This document shows, in pieces, positions 1 to 6,020 of a stretch of DNA of 6,741 nt. The stretch lies in NCBI GenBank assembly GCA_042095835.1, contig JBELML010000205.1, positions 1-6,741 of the forward strand, written 5' to 3'. Under the pieces are notes generated by a model, which saw only the letters and a program-made list of their open reading frames with translations, made no database searches and had not been told where the DNA came from. How positions within the stretch are numbered: the first letter of the stretch is position 1; each line of letters begins with the position of its first letter. The position numbers were made by a program, and so were the translations under genes. This DNA comes from DATFKA01 sp042095835. Its GTDB lineage: Bacteria; Bacteroidota; Bacteroidia; Chitinophagales; Saprospiraceae.

Positions 1-55
1 TCTGTTTATTCAATAACCGCTCGCCGTGGATACTTACGGACAAATTCCTTGTAAG
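1..55. repeat. Terminal direct repeat, left copy (circular-contig overlap)
   Basis: These 55 bases are identical to 6687-6741. The repeat contains the pol stop codon and the last codons of pol, so it is not an LTR. An exact 55-base end overlap is what a de Bruijn assembler run with k=55 leaves on a circular path. I infer that the window is a closed circle of 6,686 bp. Confidence 0.9.
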
Positions 56-3000
56 CAGTACCATTGGAGAAAGTCCTCCAATCAGAAGTCTTCAGAAAAC
101 TGTCAAGAGCCACAGTATCATCCAATAACTCGAGCAGAGACCACTCAGGATGATCATAACCTGTATAGTAGGTTTTGAACAAAACATAGAGTCCCCGGCG
201 TCTTGGCCAGTTATCCAATTTAACTTCTGTGATTTTCTCTACCCCATAATCAGTGTCATCATCGACAGCATCAACAGGCAGAACTCTCAAAGGAGTATCA
301 GTTTCTGCAGGTTTAAGCACATCAATATGAAACACAGGGTGCAATCTAAAACCTTTAGGCAACTGCAATTTATAGGAAGTCTGACCTACTGTATGCAGTA
401 CCTTATAAGGACCAATGAATCGATCCTTTAATTTCTGGCAATTCTGTGATCGGATGTTCAATCCTTTTGTAGACAGATATACCAAATCTCCAGGCACAAA
501 AGTAGGAGTATATGATGTTCTCCTAGCAGCCTGTCTTTCCTTGGATAGCTTCAGCAGCTCCTTAACAACAGCTTGTGTATCTGCAATCTTGGTTAATCTT
601 TCTGCAGCACTGGGCTCAGCATCTGCAAGAGGTAGCATCAGATCTACAGGTGCAGCTGGTTGAAATCCAAAGGTTGTTTCAAAGGGAGAGTGTTGAGTAG
701 CTTCAGATCTAGATGAATTATACTGAAATTCAATCATATCTAACTGATCAGCCCAATCATAACCTGCTTCAGCACAATAACACCGAAGCAATGATTGCAT
801 TGTCTCATTAACTCTTTCAGACAGACCATCAGTCTGTGGTCTTCTTGCTGTACTCATATTCAACTTAGTATTCAATTTTCTCCAAAGTGACTGCCAGAAG
901 GCAGATACAAATCTTGGATCTCTGTCAGATACTAATGTACGAGGCACTCCATGCAGTCGATAGCAATGATGTAGAAATAAATCTGCGCTTTCTTCTGCTG
1001 TTACTTCATCATGACATGGTATAAAATGAGCCATCTTTGTCAGATGATCAACAATTATCATAACTGCTGTATAGTTTGACTTACCAGACTTTGGCAAACA
1101 AGTAACATAGTCCACTCCAACCACTTGCCAAGGATATTCTGGTACAGGCAAAGGATGGACTGGTGCTTGGCCTCTTCTGTGTGGCTTTGATCTGTTGCAT
1201 TCAATGCACTTACCACAATAGGTCTTACAATCATTAGAAATACCTTTCCACCAGTAGCGCTTCAGCAAATTTGCCAGTAGCCGCTTCCAATGGGGATGTC
1301 CAGCATTGTCATGCATCTCTGACATCAACATCTCACGTAATTCCAATGCTGGCCTAGGAATAACTATCCTGCCATGATATAAGAACAAGCCATCAGCTGT
1401 TCTCTGCAATTTATCTTTACGCCAATTACCATTAGCACCAAAGTAATCCATTGCCTCATATGCTGTAGTGAGCTTTAACTTGAAATCTTCATCAACACTG
1501 ACATCTTCAGCGTTCAATACCAATAGATCTACAGCAGCATCACCTGTAGTATCCATTGGGACTTCTCCATCCCACCATATGGAATAAAAGTCTGGTCTGC
1601 GAGACACTGGGTCAGCCTCGTTGGCAGTGCCTTTTCTGTATACTATTTTCATGGTACCTGTATACGGCATCAGCCTTTCCACAAAGTGCGCTTGCCTCTT
1701 TGTTAGTTTCTCGCTTGACTGCTTGAGTAGATGAGTCAATGTGGCATGATCTGTGACCACTGTGATGCCCGCGCATCCGTCTAGGTACATCCTCCAAACT
1801 CTTGTAACTGCTTCAACAACAGCCAAGGCTTCCAGGTCATAAGCTGAATAATTCCGCTCAGCATCATTCAGCTTCCTCGCCCAATAAGCACAAGGTCGAA
1901 CAGACCCGGCAGAGTCCTCCTGGAGCAAGACGGCGCCTAGCCCAACATTTGAAGCATCTGTTGCAACGGTAAATCGAGCTTCCGCGCCACATTCGGGCAT
2001 GAGGAGCAGCGGAGCCGATATTAGCCGCGCCTTTAGAGTCTCGAAAGCAGTCCGAGCAGTTTGATCCCAAACCACTTTCCCAGGTTTTCCTTTTCGCGTC
2101 ATATCTGTCAAAGGAGCAGAACAATCAGCGAAATGATGTACAAATTTTCGATAAAAAGAACAAAAGGCTACAAAACTTTTGACCTCTCGTTGCGTTTTCG
2201 GCAACGGCCAATTTTGTACTGCCGCAATTTTATCCGGGCTCGGCCGCAGACAACCATTGCCAGCAATCACGCCCAAATATTCCGTTTCTTTCTTACCAAA
2301 AAAACATTTCTTTAGTTTGATATGCAATTTATTCTCACGCAATACATCTAAAACAATGCGTAAATGCTCAAGATGCTGCTCGGGAGAATCAGAATATATT
2401 GCAATATCATCCAGGTACACTAATACAAACCTGTTCAAGTATGGTTCCAATACTTTATTCATCAATCGGGAGAAAGTTGCAGGGGCATTGCACAGGCCAA
2501 ATGGCATCACCAAGAACTCGAGTAGACACGGAGCTCCTGAAGGTGTGCAGCCTTGAAATGCCGTTGCAGCGATCGAATCGTCCTCTGGTCCGTCATCAGA
2601 CATCCGAATTTGATAATATCCCTGCTGTAAATCGAGATGACTGATCACTTTAGCATTTCTCAATTGTTCCAACAATTCATCAATTCGAGGAAGTGGATAT
2701 GCATCCTTCACAGCAAACTCATTCAAACCGCGATAATCAATACACATCCTCATAGATCCATCAGGCTTCCTGACAAGTATGATGGGAGCAGCATAAGGAG
2801 AGCTAGATATCTGAACACGCCCTTCTTGTAACAGATCTGTACACTGTTTCTTGAGCTCTGCAAACTCAGGGGGTGACAAACGGCTCCTTCTCTGCCTTCC
2901 TGGTGTTCCTGTCAATTTGATTTTATGGTTATACTTGCCTCTGTCTGGAGGCAAACCTTTGAAATCTGATGTTATATCTTCATACTCATCAACCAAAGAT

Positions 3001-4319
3001 TTCACCATTGCATCATACTCAGGGCCAAAATCAGTTTCAATCTTAGCAATTTGCTCTGCCAATTGCATAGATATGACAAAAAAGTCAGATGATTGCTTCT
3101 TACTCCTAGTCGCTTTCTGCATTACCTTGTTCAGCTTATCACCGTCAATCAGCAAACATGACACTCTGCGATCTTGAGTAGAACAGCGTACCTCAGCACC
3201 AGCTATGCTGATGGTTTCATTCTTGGGACGGATAACCATATCCATTGCCTTTTGAGCAGGTAATCCCAAAATCACATCTGCAGCTTTCAAGTGAGGCAAT
3301 ACTCTGAATTGTATACCACCATAATCAATGTCATTGATCTTCAGAGTTTCAGGAATCAAAATCTTAGAAGTTGATAACCGTTGACTGTTAGCTACACGAA
3401 CAGCCACCTTGGGTGCAGCCTTACAGAGCTTCAACATATCATTCTTCTCTACAAATTCCTTACTAATAAAGTTCAGAGTAGCAGCATTATCCACCAATGC
3501 ATCAACCTGAACACCATTCAGATCAATAGGTAACCGCATCAATGGTTCAGGATGGTTTGGATCCATGATAACATATGCAGCAGCAGTAGGTAAGTATTCT
3601 GCAGCAGCATCAACAGCTTTATCTATGTTGTCATCAGGATTTATACCCTCAGCAGCACCACTGCCTGGAGTATCTTCTGTAGGTAATGTATTTTGATTCT
3701 CATCCTGTAAATTCTCTTCTGGAACTTCATCAGTTGTTTCAGGAACAACATCACTGCAATAATCTGGTATAGCAGTGCTTTCATCCATGACCCAGTAATT
3801 CACCGCCCACCGAGCAGGAGCCACAGGGTCCCTTACTGTGTGATCCTCTTCAGGGGATTTAGTGAACACAGATTGTCCAGCTGGTATAGTCTTATACAGC
3901 CTCAAATGCTTAGTACAACTAGTAAATGTATGCCAATCCGGCAACACAATTACTGCCTTGGTATTCAATGGGTCTTTTGCATGACAACGATGCATGTGCT
4001 CAATGCACTGCTTGGCAATCTTCCAAGGCGGATTAATGAAAACAGAATGACCAGTGACATTATTATCAATGAATGAATTCTGGGGTGAAAAATGTGGCAA
4101 TTCAAAATGAGAATTCAAACCATTTACATCACAGCAAGCTTCAATTGTGAAATCAAAAGCTTTGTGTAATTCTGCAAATTCATTGTCTATCAGACGCCAA
4201 GCACTAGGTACAGCATCCTGCTTTCTGCGCCGCTTCATTACTTGGCGCACTCTGCGCCCAGCTTTGATTTCAGCAGGCAAAAGACGCTTACTACCTAATA
4301 TTTCAACTCCTGATTCCAT
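6..4319 (-). CDS. pol: Pol polyprotein: Dam-like methyltransferase, protease, RT, RNase H, integrase, chromodomain-like tail (1437 aa)
   Basis: Replication and integration polyprotein. Visible in order: a basic N-terminus (residues 21-33); a Dam-like adenine methyltransferase domain (about 38-178, NPPW at 96-99); an acidic linker (about 179-245); a pepsin-like protease (D277, ILGLP at about 350); RT (D563, YLDD 635-638); RNase H (D788, E830, D857, D903); integrase (HHCC H1003/H1008/C1038/C1041 and D1070, D1132, E1168); GPY at 1303-1305; and a chromodomain-like end (1358-1411). The listed start is only the first Met after the gag TGA. The frame is open back to the TGA (to 4376) and in phase with gag, so Pol is probably made as a readthrough fusion of 2,004 residues and cut by its own protease. 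Every catalytic residue is kept except for an odd protease motif. Confidence 0.93.
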   Translation of the reverse strand: MESGVEILGSKRLLPAEIKAGRRVRQVMKRRRKQDAVPSAWRLIDNEFAELHKAFDFTIEACCDVNGLNSHFELPHFSPQNSFIDNNVTGHSVFINPPWKIAKQCIEHMHRCHAKDPLNTKAVIVLPDWHTFTSCTKHLRLYKTIPAGQSVFTKSPEEDHTVRDPVAPARWAVNYWVMDESTAIPDYCSDVVPETTDEVPEENLQDENQNTLPTEDTPGSGAAEGINPDDNIDKAVDAAAEYLPTAAAYVIMDPNHPEPLMRLPIDLNGVQVDALVDNAATLNFISKEFVEKNDMLKLCKAAPKVAVRVANSQRLSTSKILIPETLKINDIDYGGIQFRVLPHLKAADVILGLPAQKAMDMVIRPKNETISIAGAEVRCSTQDRRVSCLLIDGDKLNKVMQKATRSKKQSSDFFVISMQLAEQIAKIETDFGPEYDAMVKSLVDEYEDITSDFKGLPPDRGKYNHKIKLTGTPGRQRRSRLSPPEFAELKKQCTDLLQEGRVQISSSPYAAPIILVRKPDGSMRMCIDYRGLNEFAVKDAYPLPRIDELLEQLRNAKVISHLDLQQGYYQIRMSDDGPEDDSIAATAFQGCTPSGAPCLLEFLVMPFGLCNAPATFSRLMNKVLEPYLNRFVLVYLDDIAIYSDSPEQHLEHLRIVLDVLRENKLHIKLKKCFFGKKETEYLGVIAGNGCLRPSPDKIAAVQNWPLPKTQREVKSFVAFCSFYRKFVHHFADCSAPLTDMTRKGKPGKVVWDQTARTAFETLKARLISAPLLLMPECGAEARFTVATDASNVGLGAVLLQEDSAGSVRPCAYWARKLNDAERNYSAYDLEALAVVEAVTRVWRMYLDGCAGITVVTDHATLTHLLKQSSEKLTKRQAHFVERLMPYTGTMKIVYRKGTANEADPVSRRPDFYSIWWDGEVPMDTTGDAAVDLLVLNAEDVSVDEDFKLKLTTAYEAMDYFGANGNWRKDKLQRTADGLFLYHGRIVIPRPALELREMLMSEMHDNAGHPHWKRLLANLLKRYWWKGISNDCKTYCGKCIECNRSKPHRRGQAPVHPLPVPEYPWQVVGVDYVTCLPKSGKSNYTAVMIIVDHLTKMAHFIPCHDEVTAEESADLFLHHCYRLHGVPRTLVSDRDPRFVSAFWQSLWRKLNTKLNMSTARRPQTDGLSERVNETMQSLLRCYCAEAGYDWADQLDMIEFQYNSSRSEATQHSPFETTFGFQPAAPVDLMLPLADAEPSAAERLTKIADTQAVVKELLKLSKERQAARRTSYTPTFVPGDLVYLSTKGLNIRSQNCQKLKDRFIGPYKVLHTVGQTSYKLQLPKGFRLHPVFHIDVLKPAETDTPLRVLPVDAVDDDTDYGVEKITEVKLDNWPRRRGLYVLFKTYYTGYDHPEWSLLELLDDTVALDSFLKTSDWRTFSNGTAYKEFVRKYPRRAVIE
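84..467 (-). other. Integrase GPY/F module and chromodomain-like C-terminus
   Basis: Residues about 1285-1412 of Pol. R-F-I-G-P-Y (1303-1305) and H-P-V-F-H-I-D-V-L-K-P are standard for Ty3/gypsy integrase C-termini. The following segment (1358-1411; DNA about 84-254) has the plan of a chromodomain: Y1358-G-V-E-K-I, a strand with F-K-T-Y-Y-T-G-Y, then E-W1393-S and a closing helix. Y1358, Y1384 or Y1385, and W1393 could form the methyl-lysine cage, though the usual W of the VKW strand is replaced by Tyr. Chromoviral chromodomains steer integration to marked chromatin. The similarity is distant, so that role is a hypothesis. Confidence 0.65.
675..1337 (-). other. Integrase zinc-binding and DDE catalytic domains
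   Basis: Residues about 995-1215 of Pol. The zinc domain is H1003-x4-H1008 followed by C1038-x2-C1041. The catalytic triad is D1070 (VVGVDYV), D1132 (LVSDRDPRF) and E1168 (TDGLSERVN), with exactly 35 residues between the second Asp and Glu, the DDX35E of retroviral and Ty3/gypsy integrases. The domain appears intact, so new copies could be inserted. Confidence 0.96.
1590..1982 (-). other. RNase H domain
   Basis: Residues about 780-910 of Pol. The DEDD set is visible: D788 in T-D-A-S-N-V-G-L-G-A, E830 in D-L-E-A-L-A, D857 in V-V-T-D-H and D903 in N-E-A-D-P-V-S-R. It degrades the RNA strand of the RNA-DNA hybrid and makes the polypurine primer. It appears intact. Confidence 0.95.
2250..2852 (-). 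other. Reverse transcriptase domain
   Basis: Residues about 490-690 of Pol. Landmarks are SSPYAAPIILVRKPDGS, the R-M-C-I-D-Y-R-G-L-N block, D563 in H-L-D-L-Q-Q-G-Y-Y-Q, the FLVMPFGLCNAPATF block, and Y635-L-D-D638 carrying two of the three metal-binding aspartates. A thumb with YLG and a connection (FVAFCSFYRKF) follow. All catalytic residues are intact. A slightly long loop (about 576-598) lies before the FLVMPFGL block. Confidence 0.97.
3195..3548 (-). other. Retropepsin-like aspartic protease with atypical DNAA active site
   Basis: Residues about 258-375 of Pol. A hydrophobic strand leads to V-D277-N-A-A-T-L-N-F-I-S, which aligns with the usual D-S/T-G-A-T-x-N-F-I-S of Ty3/gypsy proteases. 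The partner motif A-D-V-I-L-G-L-P lies about 70 residues on. The catalytic Asp is kept, but Ser/Thr is Asn and Gly is Ala. It should process Gag and Gag-Pol as a dimer if active. Confidence 0.82.
3786..4208 (-). other. Phage Dam-like DNA N6-adenine methyltransferase domain at the start of Pol
   Basis: Residues about 38-178 of Pol follow the layout of the phage Dam family: a W near the start, F-D-F-T-I-E-A followed by an Asn-containing turn (55-68), a hydrophobic strand ending V-F-I-N-P-P-W (93-99, DNA 4023-4034), a helix, then the strand A-V-I-V-L-P-D-W (122-129). N/D-P-P-Y/F/W is the catalytic motif IV of amino-methyltransferases. The family usually lacks an obvious glycine-rich AdoMet motif, as here. 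Comparable domains are known in DIRS-type tyrosine-recombinase retrotransposons. Finding one between nucleocapsid and protease of a DDE-integrase element is unusual to my knowledge. Activity and substrate (DNA or RNA) are unproven. Confidence 0.75.
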
Positions 4320-4335
4320 CAGGTGTACAAGGGAG

Positions 4336-4379
4336 GGATCTAGTTGTTCACCGTCAGATCCAGACGGTTCATCCCATCA
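4336..4379 (-). promoter_or_regulatory. gag-pol stop-codon readthrough signal: in-frame TGA plus H-type pseudoknot
   Basis: The gag TGA is 4379-4377. The same frame stays open for 19 codons to the first pol Met and then through pol. After the stop come an 8-nt spacer (4376-4369); stem 1 ACCGTC (4368-4363) pairing with GACGGT (4355-4350); a 7-nt loop TGGATCT whose last six bases GGATCT (4361-4356) can pair with AGATCC (4341-4336); and a connecting loop GAACAACT (4349-4342). That gives two perfect 6-bp stems, a 1-nt loop 1 and an 8-nt A-rich loop, which is sterically normal. An 8-nt spacer followed by a pseudoknot is the arrangement known for murine leukaemia virus gag-pol readthrough. The base pairing is read directly; the function is inferred. 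Confidence 0.8.
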
Positions 4380-6020
4380 GTCCTTCTTGTTTGGGCACTC
4401 CCTTGCCAAGTGACCAACCTGCTTGCAGATCAGGCACTTGCCCTTCTTGAAGCAGTCATTCATCTCCTGCTTGGAAAGCTTCTTTCTTGCAGCAGCGACA
4501 TCAGGGTCACCTTCAGGCTTCTTCTTAGCAGCACCATTCTGGTTCTGCTTGCCCTTCTTGCCCTTCCATGTCTTGCCATTGGAGGTACTGCCTCCCTTGC
4601 TGCTGGATGCCCAACCATTGTTGGGCTTCTTCTTGGTGGCATTGGTGTCCTCCTCAAAACGAACACGCTTGTTCTTGCCTGAAGCATGATCAGTCCTGTT
4701 CAGGAATGCCGTGCTTGTCCTCATCTGCAATTCAGACATCTTCTCCCTCAGACCATTACTGCCAGTGAACTTGGGGTCAGTTTTAATGGCTTGAGTCAAC
4801 TCCATTCTGATATTCTCATCTGCAAGACCCAGGATGTACATGGATCCCAACATGGAGAAGTTCGCTGCATCACCCCAATCAGAGACACAGCGATTGAAGG
4901 ACTTGGTGTACTGGACCAGCCCCTCTCTTGAGTTATTGACTTGATTGAGGGTCCTCAGGGTCTGCAGACTCTCCTGCTGAACATCCCTGACCTCAAAAGC
5001 AGCCCGGACCATCTGAGCAAGCTGCTTGTAGGTGAAGATGGGAAGGCTTGAACCTGTGGTAGACCACCACTCTGCGAGCTCATCAGTGAAGAGTCCAGAA
5101 GCAAACTGAACTGCCCTCAGGGAATCTGGATCATAGCCTCTAAGCTCCAGCTGCTTAGGAAGGCCGTTCAGGGCTTGATTCAACTTGACTTCATCCTTGC
5201 CAGAGATTGCCTGTAGCTTAGGTAACAGCTTGATGTCCTCTGCTGCCAACCTTGTCTGATGAATGCCATCAGTAATACCATCGACCCCAGCAGAGGAAGA
5301 AGTCACTCTGATAATTTCAGACAGTGGCCTGGAATCCTCGTAGATACGGAAGTATTCTGCCCATAACGGACTTTCTTGTGCATTGTAACGGAATGGATAC
5401 CCTTCAAACTGTGGGTCCACTGCATCAACCTGAACTGCCTCCTTCACATTGGAGCGATGCTCAAATTGGCCAAAGGACCAGGGGTCAGGATGATGCTCCA
5501 TTCCACCCCGAAGAGCAAAATCATGGTAAGTAGCTTGAACTCCAGGACACACCATGCATGGACGAGTTCCAGACGCAGGAGCATCATCAGGACCATTGTC
5601 CATCAAATCTTGGGACATTTTACTCGCCACTGTAGCGGATCGGTACGTCTTGTCAGTGAAGTACCTCGCCGGCAAGTCGACGGCAAAGAAAGTGCACTTA
5701 CAGTACGGCGCACCATCCTTCACCAGGTTCAAAACCGAGACCTGTTTTAGCGGGGATTCCGCAGGGAGGATCAGTCCCGTCTCTTCTTGTAGTTCCCGTT
5801 TCGCAGCTTGCGCTGCCGTCTCGCCAGGTTCAATCTTCCCGGACGGAGGGAACCAAGCATCTTGTTCACCCTCGTGCGTCAGAAAGCACATCACCGAAGG
5901 AAACTCCTCCCAGCGAACAACAATGCATACAATGTCAGGATGCACTTCATCTGCCGGAGGCGCTGCCATGAGAACCGGGCCCACGGGCAACACCGGATCG
6001 GGTGCAGCAGCATCAGCCAT
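4377..6020 (-). CDS. gag: Gag polyprotein with N-terminal Nudix hydrolase domain (547 aa)
   Basis: Structural polyprotein that should assemble into cytoplasmic virus-like particles and package the element RNA. Visible in order: a Nudix domain (about residues 27-140) with a full Nudix box at 61-83; an unassigned stretch (about 145-235) with a CxxC pair at C155/C158 and several histidines; a retrotransposon capsid domain (about 262-440, with AEWW and GLADEN landmarks); a lysine-rich nucleocapsid linker (about 447-505); and one CCHC zinc knuckle at C529-x2-C532-x4-H537-x4-C542, five residues from the end. The start is chosen because it has A at -3 and G at +4, with an in-frame TAA just upstream (6033-6035). 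The frame ends in TGA and continues open into pol. At 547 aa it is longer than many Ty3/gypsy Gags, because of the extra N-terminal portion. Confidence 0.92.
   Translation of the reverse strand: MADAAAPDPVLPVGPVLMAAPPADEVHPDIVCIVVRWEEFPSVMCFLTHEGEQDAWFPPSGKIEPGETAAQAAKRELQEETGLILPAESPLKQVSVLNLVKDGAPYCKCTFFAVDLPARYFTDKTYRSATVASKMSQDLMDNGPDDAPASGTRPCMVCPGVQATYHDFALRGGMEHHPDPWSFGQFEHRSNVKEAVQVDAVDPQFEGYPFRYNAQESPLWAEYFRIYEDSRPLSEIIRVTSSSAGVDGITDGIHQTRLAAEDIKLLPKLQAISGKDEVKLNQALNGLPKQLELRGYDPDSLRAVQFASGLFTDELAEWWSTTGSSLPIFTYKQLAQMVRAAFEVRDVQQESLQTLRTLNQVNNSREGLVQYTKSFNRCVSDWGDAANFSMLGSMYILGLADENIRMELTQAIKTDPKFTGSNGLREKMSELQMRTSTAFLNRTDHASGKNKRVRFEEDTNATKKKPNNGWASSSKGGSTSNGKTWKGKKGKQNQNGAAKKKPEGDPDVAAARKKLSKQEMNDCFKKGKCLICKQVGHLARECPNKKD
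4395..4436 (-). other. CCHC zinc knuckle of nucleocapsid
   Basis: C529, C532, H537 and C542 form the CX2CX4HX4C knuckle that retroelement nucleocapsids use to bind genomic RNA and tRNA primer. It follows a lysine-rich tract at about residues 447-505. It lies immediately before the TGA, so the stop separates nucleocapsid from Pol, as in murine leukaemia virus. Confidence 0.95.
4701..5237 (-). other. Retrotransposon capsid domain within Gag (residues about 262-440)
   Basis: The helical pattern fits the Retrotrans_gag family: a region around AVQFASGLFTDELAEWW, then an aromatic-led helix (FTYKQLAQMVRAAFEVRD), an L-x2-L-x3-Q segment, a V-x-Y-x3-F helix and the closing GLADEN turn. This should be the self-assembling shell part of Gag. 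Boundaries are approximate because I judged them by eye. Confidence 0.8.
5601..5942 (-). other. Nudix hydrolase domain within Gag (residues about 27-140)
   Basis: The box GX5EX7REUXEEXGU is matched at every fixed position: G61, E67, R75-E76-L77, E79-E80, G82-L83 (DNA 5772-5840), preceded by the usual W-F-P-P loop. The REXXEE glutamates normally bind the Mg2+ that drives hydrolysis of a nucleoside diphosphate linked to another moiety. With all of them kept, the domain is predicted to be catalytic. The substrate cannot be read from the sequence; oxidised or non-canonical dNTPs, cap structures and dinucleotides are all known for the superfamily. The segment is much richer in CpG than the capsid part of the same gene. 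Confidence 0.9.

Larger units (their letters stand above)
6..6020 (-). other. gag-pol: Gag-Pol readthrough fusion (2004 aa if TGA is decoded)
   Basis: The distance from the gag start to the first pol Met is an exact multiple of three (1,701 nt), and TGA is the only stop between. Joined, they make 547 Gag residues, one residue at the TGA, a 19-residue linker starting Trp-Asp-Glu-Pro, and 1437 Pol residues. No frameshift is needed, so this differs from Ty3 itself, which uses a +1 shift. TGG encodes the Trp immediately after the stop and TGA occurs nowhere else in frame, so wholesale recoding of TGA is not suggested. Confidence 0.78.

Noticed and set aside
6..55. The 55-bp terminal repeats as the LTRs themselves
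   Set aside because: They are far too short, lack TG...CA ends, and contain pol codons. They are better explained as a contig overlap.
2179..2556. Plus-strand open frame of 125 codons opposite RT
   Set aside because: It lies opposite the RT core, has low-complexity composition and no domain, so it is a shadow of the RT frame.
3786..4208. Classification as a DIRS-type tyrosine-recombinase element because of the methyltransferase domain
   Set aside because: A complete HHCC plus DDX35E integrase, LTR-like TG...CA ends, a primer site and a polypurine tract are present, and no tyrosine recombinase is visible.
4377..4379. TGA as a normal sense codon in a host with an altered genetic code
   Set aside because: TGA occurs in frame only here while Trp is encoded by TGG elsewhere, including immediately after it. 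A regulated stop fits better, though the host code is unknown.
4460..4687. Minus-strand 75-codon frame overlapping the gag 3' end, as a frameshift product
   Set aside because: gag and pol are already in the same frame, so no frameshift is needed, and this frame does not connect to pol.
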